Assembly (NCBI GenBank): GCA_016702545.1
Contig: JADJDT010000008.1
Coordinates: 1 to 64,000, forward strand
Origin: Pseudomonadota bacterium
GTDB taxonomy: Bacteria > Myxococcota_A > Polyangia > GCA-2747355
Direction: 5' to 3'
Length of the DNA: 64,000 bases
Part shown: in pieces, positions 47,568 to 58,247 of the stretch
Position numbering within the stretch: the first letter of the stretch is position 1
Layout: every line of letters begins with the position of its first letter
Program-made: the position numbers and the translations under genes
Notes under the pieces: generated by a model
Told to the model about the DNA's origin: nothing
Seen by the model: the letters and a program-made list of their open reading frames with translations, nothing else
Databases searched by the model: none

Positions 47568-50500
47568 TTACCCGACTCCCTCCGTCAGCGGGGCCGTACG
47601 AGCGGTGGTCGCGCCCAGCGCTGCCTCGAAGACCAGTCCCTTCAGGTCGGCGCGCCAGCCGGCTTGCAGCAGCGTGGGCGCCCAGGTCGATCGGCGGGCG
47701 GCCTCGCCGTCGATACGCTCGAGACAGAGCTGCCGCCCGCGCTGCTGCGCCGCGAGCTGCGCCAGGCCCACCGGAACGAGCCGCGCCGTCGGCGCGTCGT
47801 CGGGCGCGGACCAAGAGAGCAGGCTGCGCCCCCCGCGTTCGAGGTAGAGCAGCAGCTCCCCGTCGACCAGGACCACCCGGGCACCGCTCCGTCGTCCTGG
47901 CGCCAGGCCGCCCTGCGCGACCGCGGGGGGCCAAGGTAGCAGCGTCCCGTAGGCGTTTGCTGGATCGCTGGCCGCCAGTACACGTAGCTGCGAGCCCCCC
48001 GGCGGAAAGCGCAGGGCGCGCAGGCGCTCGTCGGCGCCAGGGGCGGCGAACTGCGCACCGCTCAGCCCCTCGACGAAGTGGCCGCGTCGCGCCCTGCCGG
48101 CGCGCTCGAGCGCTGCGAGCACCGGATAGAGCGCGGCGAAGCCGCCGGGGAGCGCCTCGCCGGCCACGGCCTCGCGGCTGACCACGCCGTAGCGTTCGAG
48201 CAGCAAGAGGGCCCAGGCGTGCAGCCGCTCCGTAGCGTGGACTGGAGGGTCAGCGCCGAGCGCGCTGACCAACGACCAGCGGCCGCCGAAGAGCGCCGGT
48301 GGCGCTCTTCGGCGGCCGGCCCGGCTGGCGTCGACGCTGCCGCGCACGCCCGCGGCGCGCAGCGGCTGCAAGGTGTCGTGGGTGACCAGACCGGCCCAGC
48401 TCAGCGCGCGCAGCGCGGTGAGCAGCAGGCCGAGCGGTGGGCTGCCGCAGGCGCCGTGCAGCTCACCGAGGAAGGACGCGCCCCGGCGCGCCAGGGCCGC
48501 GAGGATCGCCGCGTGCAGGGGGTCGGCCAGGGGGTCGGCCAGGGGGTCGGCCAGGGGGTCGGCCGGCTCCGACGACCCCGCCGGGCCGGGTGCCAGCGGG
48601 GGCGGCGCCCAGAGCAGGCCGACGCGCTCGCGCCGAAAGAGCGCCACCCGGCCCTCCCGCGCGCCGAGCGCGCCGCAGCCGACCCAGACCAGCTCCCCGC
48701 GCGCGCCGAGCTCGTCGAGCAGGCGCGGGTGGTAGCCCGGCACGCGCGCCGGCAGGATCGCCTGCTCGAGGTCGTCGAGCGCCAGCGGCAGACCCTCGAG
48801 CTGGGCGAGCACCGTGCGCGGGCGGGGCAGCGGATCGGGGCCAGGTCCCGGCCTTGGGGTCGGGCCTGCGGTCGTAGCGCCGGTCGGTAGCAGCGCCTGC
48901 CAGTCGCCGAGAAAGCGCCCCAGCGCGGCCGGCGCCACGGGCATCACCTCGGCGCGCAGCCGGGCCAGCGTGCGCCGCTTGAGCCGCCGCAGCACCTCCA
49001 CGTCGCAGTGCTCGGGCTGGGCGCCACCCCCGCCGGCGGCGCTCGCTTGCGGCTCGCCGACGATGCGGCCGCGTGCGCGCAGGGCGGCCAGGGCCTCATC
49101 GACGGCGCGCGCGGGCAGCCCAAAGCGCTGCTGCACCGTCTCGCGGGTGAAGGGACCGCGCGCACGGGCCCAGCGCGCGATCAGCTGGGGTAGGGCGTGC
49201 TCGACGGTCGCCAGAAAGCTCGCGGGCAACGCCGTGCGGCTGCGAGCGCCCAGGGCGTCGCGATAGAGGCCGGCGTCCTCGGCCGCGATCCACCGCGCTT
49301 CGCCCGCCAGGCGCAGGCGCAGCGCGCGCTGCTCGCGGGCGAGCTGTTTCAGCCAGGGACCCGGATCGCCGCTGCAGCGGGCGACCAGCTCCGCGTCGCT
49401 CAGATCGCCCAGTCGCAGCAGCAGGTCGTGGAGCGCCTCGGCGCTCGCGGCGCGTCGCGCTTCGAGGCGGTGCTGCAGCTCGGCGGTGGTTTCGTCGATC
49501 ACCGCCGGGTCGAGCAGGGACCGCAGCTCCTCCTCGCCCAGCAGCTCGCGTAGCAGCCGCGGATCGAGCGCCAAGGCCTGGGCGCGCCGCTCGGCCGGCG
49601 AGGCGTCGCCCTGATAGAGGTAGGCGGCCTCGTAGGCGAAGACCAGCGAGCGGGCGAAGGGCGAGGGCACGACCGTGTCCACCGCGTCGATCGCCAGCTC
49701 GCCCCGGCGGATCGCTGTCAGCAGCTCGCGCAGCGTGGGCAGGTCGAAGAGGTCCTGCAGGCACTCGCGATAGGTCTCCAGCACCAGCGGGAAGTCCGGG
49801 AAGCCCTGGGCCACCGCCTGGAGCTGCTGGGCCCGCAGGCGCTGGGCCCACAGCGGCGTGCGCTGGCCCGGGCGGCCGCGGGGCAGCACCAGCGCGCGCG
49901 CGGCGTTCTCGCGGAAGCGGCCGGCGAAGAGCGCCGAGCGCGCGAGCTGGGCGATCAGCAGCGGCTCGAGCTGCGTCGGGGTCGAGCGCTAGCAGCGCCG
50001 CGTCGGGCGGGGTGGCCGTCTCGGCGAAGCGCAGGGCGATGCCGTCGTCGTTCCACAGGCTCTGCAGCGGGACGCCCGCGCCGCCGCCGAGCCGGGCCTC
50101 CAGCGCCAGCGCCCAGGGCGCATGAACCCGCGCGCCGAAGGGCGAGAGCACGCAGACCCGCCAGTCGCCGAGCTCGTCACGAAAGCGCTCGATGGTAATG
50201 CGCCGATCGCTCGGCAGCGTGCCGGTGGCCGCGCGTTGCTCGGCGAGGTAGCCGAGGGCGACGTCGGCCGTCTTGCGGTCGAGGTGATACTCGCGCTGCA
50301 GCCGGCGCCGGGCCGCGCCGGGCGGCTGGGCGCCCAGCTCGCGCACGAAGGCGCCGAGCGCGCGGCCGAGCTCGATCGGTCGCCCGGGGCCCTCGCCGTG
50401 CCAGAAGGGCAGCTTCCCCGGCTCGCCGGGAGCGGGCGTGACGAGCACGCGATCGCGCTCGACCGCGGTGATGCGCCAGCTCGCGGCGCCGAGCACGATC

Positions 50501-52056
50501 GTCTGGCCGACCGGCGTCTCGTGCACCAGCTCCTCGTCGAGCTCGCCGATGCGCCTGCCGTCGGGGGCGACCTGCACGGCGTAGAGACCGCGATCGGCGA
50601 TCGTGCCGCCGGCGACCACCGCCAGCCGCCGCGCCTCGGGGCGCCCCCGCAGCACGTCCTGCGCGCGGTCCCAGATCAGCCGCGGGCGCAGGTCGGCGAA
50701 GTCGGTCGAGGGGTAGCGGCCGGCCAGCAGCTCCAGCACGCTCTCCAGCAGCGGTCGCGTCAGGGCGCTGAAGCTCGCCGCGCGCCGCACGCGCTGCCAC
50801 AGCGCCGGGACACTCCAGGGCTCCATCGCGCACATCGCGACGATCTGCTGCGCCAGCACGTCGAGCGGGTTGCGGGGCAGGGTCAGCGCCTCGATCGCGC
50901 CCTCGCGCATCCCCCGGGCCACCACCGCCGCCTCCAGCAGGTCGCCACGGTGTTTGGCGACGATGCGGCCGCGGCTGACGGCGCCGACCTGATGCCCGGC
51001 GCGGCCGACGCGCTGCAGCCCGCGCGCGATCGACCCCGGTGACTCGACCAGCACCACCAGCTCGACCGCGCCCATGTCGATGCCGAGCTCTAGCGAACTC
51101 GTGGCGACGATCGCCCGCAGCTCGCCGGCCTTGAGCGCCTCCTCGATCAGCAGCCGTTGCTCGCGCGCCAGGCTGCCGTGGTGTGCCCGCGCGAGGGACT
51201 CGCCGGCGAGCGCGTTGAGCTGGGCGCAGAGGCGCTCGCAGAGCCCCCGGTTGTTGACGAAGATGATCGTGCTGCGGTGGGCGCGCACCAGCTCGAGCAG
51301 CTCGGCGTGGATCGTCGGCCAGACGCTGGTGCCGGCTCCGGCCGGCTTCGGCATCCGTACCGTCAGCTCGAGCCGGGGCTGTTCGCCCGCGTCGACGACG
51401 CGGACCGCGCGATCGCCGCCGAGGAAGCGGGCGACCTCGTCGACGGGCCGTGCGGTGGCCGAGAGGCCCAGCCGCTGCGGCTCCCGGTGGGTGAGGTGGC
51501 CCAGCCGCTCGAGCGAGAGCGCCAGGTGCGCCCCGCGCTTGGTGGCGGCCAGCGCGTGCACCTCATCGACGATCACCGTCTGCACCGCGCGCAGCGTCTC
51601 GCGCTGGTCCGAGGTCAGCAGCAGGTAGAGCGACTCCGGGGTGGTGACGAGAATCTCGGCCGGCGCGCGTTGCTGCGCCCGGCGCGCGGCAGCCGGCGTG
51701 TCGCCCGTGCGTAGCGCGACGCGGGGCAGGTGCAGCGCCAAGCCGAGCGCCCCCGCGGCCTGCGCCAGGCCGGCCAGCGGCGCCCGCAGGTTGCGCTCGA
51801 GGTCGTAGGCCAGCGCCTTGAGCGGCGAGACGTAGAGCACGCGCACGCCGGGCGCGGCAGCCGGCGGAAGCTGCGTCAGCCGATCGAGGCAAGAGAGGAA
51901 GGCGGCCAGCGTCTTGCCGCTGCCGGTGGGCGCCAGCAGCAGCGTGTGGGCTCCACTGGCGATCACCGGCCAGCCGGCGCGCTGCACGGCCGTTGGGGCA
52001 CTGAAGGTCGAGGTGAGCCAGGCTCGGGTGGCCGGGCCGAAGTGCGTCAGCGCCAT
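47568..52056 (-). CDS. lhr: Lhr-type large helicase, frameshifted
   Basis: About 1,496 residues after correction. The N-terminal half is a superfamily-2 helicase: Walker A APTGSGKTLAA, DEVH box (IVDEVHALA), LSATARPVDEVARFLGG, and ESPGSIARGLQRVGRAGHQ (motif VI). The Lhr core domains follow (ALTLPRNPLDVLAQQIVA, AAVVARGMREGAIEAL). The long C-terminal part has winged-helix-like segments found in bacterial Lhr. One extra C in a CCCC run near 49981 shifts the frame; removing it gives the continuous LALDPTQLEPLLIAQLARSA. Lhr unwinds DNA/RNA hybrids and is tied to DNA repair. The ATG at 52056 overlaps the preceding gene by one base. Confidence 0.9.
48516..48563 (-). repeat. four 12-bp repeats within lhr
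   Basis: Four exact units encode four consecutive Pro-Leu-Ala-Asp tetrapeptides in the C-terminal part of Lhr, followed by PLH. Expansion would keep the frame. Confidence 0.9.
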
Positions 52057-52802
52057 CAGGCCCACCAGCGGCGGTGCAGCAGCCCGAGGCCGACGAGCAG
52101 CAGCAATGCCGCGGCGAGGGCCCAGGGAGTGCCCGGGGCCTCGCGCACGCGCAGCGCGATCTCGGGTGGCAGTCCCGGCTGCTGGAACACGCCCGCGAGC
52201 AGCAGCAGCCGCGTGCCCGCGCCGAGCACCACGGGCTGGTTGTAGCGCAGCTCGACCTCGCGCCCGGCGCTGCCCTCGGCCAGCGCGAGGCGGGCCCGTG
52301 CCTGGCGCAGGCTGCCGTCCGGGTGGTGGTCGAGCTGCAGCGTCAGCAGGCGGGCCCGGCGCTGCGGGTCGAGCCGGGTCCAGGCGGTCGTCGTCAGGAC
52401 CAGCGGAGGCTGCTCGCCACCGCCGAGACCACCGATGAGGTGGGCCACCAGCGCGACGAGGAAGGCGAGGTGGAGCACCGCTGGCGCATGCGCCGAGGGG
52501 CTGCGCTGGCCGCTGCGCCACTTGCGCAGCGTGCTGTGCCAGGTGCAGAGCGCCGTGTTGAGGCCGTAGACCACGAGCACGACGATCAGCAGATAGAGCC
52601 ACAGATGCCAGGCCGAGGGCGGGGCGAAGAACGCGCGCAGGTCGTCGAGCTGCACTGCCGCCGAGGCGCCCTCGCGCGTCGCGGCGAGCACGACCGAGCC
52701 GAGGCCGAGCAGCAGCACGGCGAGCTGGCCGCAGAGCAAACCCAGCCCCTGCGAGCGCAACAGCAGCCACCAACGCGGTGGCGTCCTGCCGTCAGAAGGC
52801 AT
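52056..52802 (-). CDS. ResB/Ccs1-like cytochrome c assembly membrane protein
   Basis: 248 residues with four membrane helices (LGLLCGQLAVLLLGLGSVVL, WLYLLIVVLVVYGLNTALC, VLHLAFLVALVAHLIGGL, LAAALLLLVGLGLL) and a periplasmic domain between the third and fourth. The short form with the loop resembles the ResB-like partner of CcsA in system II cytochrome c maturation, where it helps present heme and apocytochrome. It overlaps ccsA by 11 bases and lhr by one base. Full ResB is often 400-600 residues, so this is a reduced or diverged version. Confidence 0.65.
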   Translation of the reverse strand: MPSDGRTPPRWWLLLRSQGLGLLCGQLAVLLLGLGSVVLAATREGASAAVQLDDLRAFFAPPSAWHLWLYLLIVVLVVYGLNTALCTWHSTLRKWRSGQRSPSAHAPAVLHLAFLVALVAHLIGGLGGGEQPPLVLTTTAWTRLDPQRRARLLTLQLDHHPDGSLRQARARLALAEGSAGREVELRYNQPVVLGAGTRLLLLAGVFQQPGLPPEIALRVREAPGTPWALAAALLLLVGLGLLHRRWWA

Positions 52803-53532
52803 GGCTCGATCCGCCGAAGAAGAAGGCCGTGCCGACGTAGGCCACCGCGACCCAGACCAGGCCGAGCCCAGCCAGCGCCGGGCGGACCCACGCGCGGCCC
52901 GCCAAGGAGGGCGTCAGCCGCAGGTGCAGAAACGACGCGTAGTGCAGCCAGAGCAGCACCGACCAGATGACCTTGGGGTCCCAGAGGAAGTAGGCGCCCC
53001 AGGCCACGACGCCCCAGATCCCGCCGCAGATCATCGATAGCGACCAGAGGCCGAAGCCCTGCAAGGCGAAGCGGTCGAGGCGCGCGAGCCACGCCCCGTC
53101 GCGGTCGCGCCACCAGGCCAGCGCCGCGGCGGCGGCCGCCGCCCAGAGCGCGTAGGCGCCGAAGGCGAGCGGCACGTGCAGCGGGTACCAGATCGTCTGC
53201 ATCAAGGGGGGCGGATAGCGCACCGCCTGCGGGAAGAGGAGCGCGGCCGCGCTGGTGCACGCGGCCAGCAGCACGAACGGCACGGTGTAGTGGCGCTCGC
53301 CACGCCAGCTCGCCAGCGCGACTAGAGCTAGCGCCAGACCCAGCGCGGCGAAGGACTCGAGCTTGCTCGTCACCGGGAAGGCGCCGATCGCCAGCCCCCG
53401 GCTGGCCAGCGCCGCGCCTTGTGCGACCACGCCGCCCGCGAGCAGCCCCCGCGCCCAAGCTCCGCGCCAGAGCGCGCCGACCGCGGCGGCGGCCTGCAGC
53501 GCGACGGCGGTGATCAGGAGTGCGATCGACAT
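52792..53532 (-). CDS. ccsA: CcsA/ResC-type heme delivery protein (cytochrome c biogenesis)
   Basis: 246 residues, about eight membrane helices. The family's tryptophan-rich heme-binding stretch is seen as GGIWGVVAWGAYFLWDPKV, with likely heme-ligand histidines in WYPLHVPLAF and LLWLHYASFLH. It works with ResB to move heme across the membrane and attach it to c-type cytochromes. The ATG at 53532 has no clear ribosome site. It is the first gene of the ccsA - resB-like - lhr run. Confidence 0.87.
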   Translation of the reverse strand: MSIALLITAVALQAAAAVGALWRGAWARGLLAGGVVAQGAALASRGLAIGAFPVTSKLESFAALGLALALVALASWRGERHYTVPFVLLAACTSAAALLFPQAVRYPPPLMQTIWYPLHVPLAFGAYALWAAAAAAALAWWRDRDGAWLARLDRFALQGFGLWSLSMICGGIWGVVAWGAYFLWDPKVIWSVLLWLHYASFLHLRLTPSLAGRAWVRPALAGLGLVWVAVAYVGTAFFFGGSSHAF

Positions 53533-53565
53533 TTACAGATCGGCCCAGCAGATCGGCCCAGTGCT

Positions 53566-53713
53566 CTAGGCGCCTGTCGGAGAATGTCGCGAGCCGACCG
53601 AGCGCAAGGCGCGGCGAGCACCGGAGCGGAGCGTACGGGCCGGTACGTGAGCACCGGAGCGCAGCCGCAACGCCGCGACCGGTCGGCGCAGCAATTCTCC
53701 GACAGGCGCCTAG
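53566..53713. repeat. 148-bp element with perfect 20-bp terminal inverted repeats
   Basis: The ends CTAGGCGCCTGTCGGAGAAT (53566-53585) and its exact reverse complement (53694-53713) frame a region that is itself largely self-complementary around a centre near 53640 (CGTACGGGCCGGTACG). GAGCACCGGAGCG occurs twice within. The transcript would fold into one long hairpin. No open reading frame is seen. It lies between the divergent genes ccsA and the RCC1 lipoprotein. It may be a MITE-like or REP-like element. Confidence 0.85.
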
Positions 53714-53969
53714 GGGCAAGGTACGTCAAGCCCCGGAAGGGCTCAAGGCGGGCTGCGGGCCCTCGTCCTCCGCGGGCCTGAAGCCCGCGCGGGCGCGGCG
53801 GGCGACGCGAGCCTTGGGCTGCTCACGAGGTCGACGTGCTTGGTGATTGAACAAAAAGTCGTGCGTTGTCATGGCGTTCAGAAGACACAAAAACACCGCT
53901 CTTTTATCATTGCCGTTTTGTGTACTCGGGCATGTTTGTTATCCATGGCCAGTAAACAGGGGGTGCAAC
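53714..53969 (+). promoter_or_regulatory. A/T-rich leader upstream of the RCC1 lipoprotein gene
   Basis: From about 53840 to 53969 the sequence is roughly half A/T, far above the local average, with TTTTATCATTGCCGTTTTG and TGTTATCC. A promoter is very likely here, but I cannot fix the -35/-10 pair. An in-frame ATG at 53847 would add 41 residues before the signal peptide and is rejected. The rest, 53714-53840, shows nothing. Confidence 0.4.
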
Positions 53970-56900
53970 ATGTCGCCACGTCAGACCGTCCGCGGAGCCG
54001 GGTCGGGTCATGCACTGCGGGTGGCGCGCCTCGGGGCGTTGGCGGCGCTGGGGGCGCTGCTGGGCTGCGAGGGCCTGGCCGACGACAGCGCGCTGACGCC
54101 GCCGCCGGCGGTGCGGGCGCAGGCCAGCATGAACGCGATGAACACGATGAACGCGATGAACGCGATGAACGCGATGAACGCGATGAACGCGATGAACGCG
54201 ATGAACGCGATGAACGCGATGAACGCGATGAACGCGATGAACGCGATGAACGCGATGAACGCGATGAACGCGATGAACGCGATGAACGCGATGAACGCGA
54301 TGAACGCGATGAACGCGATGAACGCGATGAACGCGATGAACGCGATGAACGCGATGAACGCGCTCAATGTCGGCGACCTGCGCATCCCCTCGACCACGCT
54401 GACCGACCTCTCGAAGTTCACCTTCGGCCAAACCGAGGTGCTCTGCCCCGCCACGCGCCTCGGGCCGCTGACCGTCGCGGGCAAGACCGCCAACGTCGTG
54501 CTGCCGCGCTGGCTGGTGCTCAAGAGCCAGTTCGAGCGGGTGCGCGTGAGCTGCGCCAATACGGTGCTGGCGAGCTGCGGCAACGGCGTGGTCGATAGCG
54601 GCGAGAGCTGCGACACCGGCATCGCGCTCGGCCAGCCCGGCGCGTGCGCCACGCTGAACGTGACCATCGACGAGGACCTCGACGCCAGCGGCGCCTTCAA
54701 CCCCGCCGGCGGCGTCGACCAGACGGTTACCTACGAGGTCTTCAGCGGCATCGCCCTGGCCTGCGCCGACAAGGCCTACCGCCCCTTCCTGCTGCACCCG
54801 TCAGCGGCCCCGAGGTCCAGGCGCTCGACCAAGCGGCAAGATCCGACCTTCACGACCTACTTCCGCTACCTCTGCATCCAGAGCTGGGACGAGGCGCAAG
54901 GCAAGGCCGTCTACCGCTGCGGCAAGGGCCGCGTCGCCGACGGTGTCAGTGGCTACGCGATCAAGGACGGCACCAACTCGCCGCGCCCGGTGTACCTCTC
55001 GAGCCTGACCTGGGGGGGCAACGTCTGGGACAAGCACTTCCAGTTCCTCAGCAGCCACCTGGCCTCGATCGTCGAGAGCAAGCAGGGGACCGCGCCCGTC
55101 GCCGGCTACGCGCTCGACTACGCCTGGAACCTCAACCCGCGCGACGTCCACACGGGCACGCAGACCAAAAGGAGGCCGACTACCTCGGCGGCCGTGGCGC
55201 TCAAGACCGCGACCAGCCGCAGCGGCGGCGATCAGCCCTACAACCGCGCCAACCTCACGGGTGGCCAGAGCTTCAGCGCCGACGAGCTGAACCAGGGCGA
55301 GCCCGGCTACAAGACCTACCCGGACCTGGCCTCCAAGGGCACCCTCGACGGCATCGCCATCGACCTCAAGGTGGCGCCCTGGTACACGCAGAACTGCCCC
55401 TGGGCGGCGGACTGGAGCCTGGCCGAGCTGGCGCCCCAAACCGTCGCCGGCGCCTCCGTCTTCCCGATCGGCGCCGCCGCCGACCAGGCCCTACTGGGCC
55501 TCAATATTGGCGACACCACCCCGCGCCGCTGCCCCTCCTTCGCCACCTGCGAGCCGGGCCAGAGCTGCTGCATCGGCCGCTTTGCGCTGGGTGCGGTCAA
55601 TAGCTGTGCCGTCAAGAGCGACACGAGCCTGTGGTGCTGGGGTCGGAACTCATATGGGGAGCTTGGGCGAGGCTACAAGGACGGCGGTAGCGCCGTGGCC
55701 GTGCCGGTGCGGACTTCGAGCGGCCGACGATGACCGGGGTCCTGAGCGTCGCGGCTGGCTTCGACAAGCTCTGTCTGACACGCGCCGATGGGTCGGTGTG
55801 GTGCTGGGGCTTTGGTGTGCTCTATCCGGCGAAGGTCAGCGGACTTGGTACCTCGTCCGGCCGTCGAGCAGGTCGCTGTTGGGCGTGCGAGCAGCTGTGC
55901 CCGCCGCGCCGACGGCACTGCGTGGTGCTGGGGCACCAACGCCTCGGGTCAGCTCGGCGACGGCAGCACGGTGGCGTCGTCATTGCCTGTGCAGGTGGCC
56001 GTCCTCGGTACCGCCGTGGCCCATCTGGCGATGGGCGCCGCCGGGGACCACGTCTGTGCTCGTCGGACCGACGGCAGTCTGTGGTGCTGGGGCTACAATG
56101 GCTACGGGCAGCTCGGCGACGGAACGACGCTCTCTCGCTCGTCGCCGGTTCAGGTCACGGCGATCGGCACCTCGGTGGTCGACGTTGCCCCCGGTTCGAA
56201 CCACACCTGCGCACGAGATGCTACCGGATCCCTGTTCTGCTGGAACAGCAATGGTACGGGCGAACTCGGGGACGGCACCTACACCAACCGCAGTCTGCCC
56301 GGGCGCGTGAACGCGTTGGGGACCAGCGTCCTTGGGGTGGTCGCCGGTGGCGGCCATAGCTGCGCCCGTCGCTCGGATGGGAGCGTCTGGTGTTGGGGCT
56401 GGGGCTCGTATGTCGGCGACGGACAGTATTCGCCGCGCCCCAGCCCTGTCGCGATCACGGCGCTGGGGACCACGACGGTCGAGCTCGCCGCGGGAGAGCA
56501 CCACACCTGTGCGCGGCGCACGGAGGGGCGACTGTGGTGCTGGGGCGCCAACGCCGACGGTCAGCTCGGCGACGGCACGGTGTTCGCGGCCCTCAGCCCG
56601 CGCCCGGTGGCCGGTCTGCGCTGCGATTGCGGCGATGGCGTGTGCAGCCGCTCGGAATCGGCGACGAGCTGCCCGGCCGACTGCCGCGGACAGAGCTGCG
56701 GCGATGGCCGCTGCGTGGGCACCGAGACCAGCGCAACCTGCCCCGCGGACTGCGCCGACGTCCGCTTCTCGGCCGTCGCGGCGGGTGGTCAGCAGAGCTG
56801 CGCGCAGCGCCTGGATGGCACGGTCCAGTGCTGGGGACAGAATGGCTACAACCAACTCGATGGCTCCGCCCGAGGTGTGCTGACGAGTCCCGTCGTGATC

Positions 56901-58101
56901 ACCGCGCTCGGGACGAGCGTGACGCAGCTGGCGATGGGCAGTCACCACGCCTGCGCGCGGCGCGCGGACGGGCGCCTGCTGTGCTGGGGCGACAACAGCA
57001 GCGGGGAGGCGGGCATCGGCGCCAGCACGGGCCCCTTGCTCGCTCCGCAGCTCGTGACGGCGCTCGGCACGAACGTGGTCGGCGCCGCCGCCGGAAGCTT
57101 CGCGACCTGCGCCCATCGCAGCGACGGCAGCCTGTGGTGCTGGGGCGCGAACGAGGTGGGCCAGGTCGGCGATGGTACGACCACTCGGCGCTTGTCGCCC
57201 GTGCTCGTGACCGCGCTGGGCACCAGCGTGGTGCAGGTGGCCGCCTTCAACGCGCACGTCTGCGCGCGCCGCAGCGACGGCAGCGTGTGGTGCTGGGGCC
57301 CGAATGGCGAGGGCCAGCTCGGCGACGCCACCACGCTCGCCAGGCTGAGCCCCGTGCGCGTCACCGCCCTCGGCACGAGCGCCGTGGACGTCGCCGTGGG
57401 TGCTCGTCATAGCTGCGCCCGAACGGCCGACGGAGCCTGTGGTGCTGGGGCGACGGCACGACGGGGCCCTCGGCGATGCAGCGAACCAGGACCGCACCAG
57501 CCCGCGCGTCACGGCCCCTCGGCACGACGGCGGTCGAGCTCGCGCTGGTGATGCCACTACCTTCGTGCGCCGCAGTGACGGCAGCCTCTGGGCTTGGGGC
57601 TATGACAACTGGGGGGAACTCGGCAAAGGCGTCGCCATTGGGGGTGCGGCGTTACCGGCGGCCGTGACCTCGCTGGGCACCAGCGTGGCCGAGATCGCCG
57701 CAGGCTACGCTCACACCTGTGCCCTTCGAACCGACGGATCCCTGCGGTGCTGGGGACTCAACACCAACTCCCAGGTTGGGGCGACGCTGGGCGGCGCCGC
57801 CTGGGCGCCGACGGCACCCACCCGCTGTGGCGACGGCCTCTGCGAGCTGAATGAGCGCCTGAGCGGCGGCTGCGCCGCCGACTGCGCCACCACCTGCGGC
57901 GACTGCGTCTGCGACGGCGTGCTCGAGGACGCCGCGAGCTGTCCGACGGACTGCGTGGCGGGCAATACCTGCAGCAGCCCCGCGGTCTGCGGCAACCAAC
58001 GCTGCGACGCCGGCGAGACCTGCTCGCAATGCGCCGCCGACTGTGGCACGTGCTACCCGCCGGCGGGCGGCTCCGGAGCCAACGGCGGCGCCACAAGATA
58101 G
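53970..58101 (+). CDS. lipoprotein with (Met-Asn-Ala)n tract and two groups of seven RCC1 repeats, frameshifted
   Basis: The ATG at 53970 follows AGGGGG. Order: signal peptide with lipobox (LGALLGCEGLADD); 26 MNA-type triplets; a domain of about 400 residues with Cys pairs (SCGNGVVDSGESCD, CEPGQSCCIG); seven RCC1-like repeats with xLWCWGxNxxGQLGDG; a Cys-rich linker with two CGDGxC...CPADC units; seven more RCC1 repeats; then a Cys-rich C-terminus (CGDGLCELNE, CGNQRCDAGETC). Two seven-bladed propellers are implied. Frame changes near 55725, 55850, 57435 and 57520 interrupt the reading; repeats continue in the new frame each time. Corrected length is about 1,375 residues. Surface binding is likely; the partner is unknown. 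Confidence 0.8.
54129..54362 (+). repeat. 26 tandem 9-bp units encoding Met-Asn-Ala
   Basis: ATGAACGCG is repeated 26 times; only the second unit differs (ATGAACACG, Thr). The array is in frame inside the RCC1 lipoprotein and each unit is a potential start codon context. Such exact arrays commonly vary in copy number by slippage. Confidence 0.95.
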
Positions 58102-58168
58102 AAACACGCACCTTTGGCACGCGGTGCTTTACGCGCACCCCATAGCTTCGACAGCCGCCCGCGCTTCG

Positions 58169-58195
58169 CGACTACCTCTGACACGACTACCTCTG
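58169..58195 (+). repeat. two 12-bp direct repeats upstream of the START-domain gene
   Basis: CGACTACCTCTG occurs twice with a 15-bp period, about 55-80 bases before the START gene. It could be a regulator-binding site. The remaining intergenic sequence (58102-58247) shows nothing else. Confidence 0.5.
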
Positions 58196-58247
58196 GCGCC
58201 TCGCGCGCCGTCGATCTACAACCAGGGTCGGCAGAGGAGGCCGACCC

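Noticed and set aside
53847..53969. Earlier ATG for the RCC1 lipoprotein
   Set aside because: It would place 41 residues before the signal peptide and lies in the A/T-rich promoter-like region; the ATG at 53970 gives a proper lipoprotein signal.
53907..54797. Minus-strand frame encoding repeated His-Arg-Val
   Set aside because: It is the antisense of the Met-Asn-Ala array; the plus-strand frame has a signal peptide, lipobox and RCC1 continuation.
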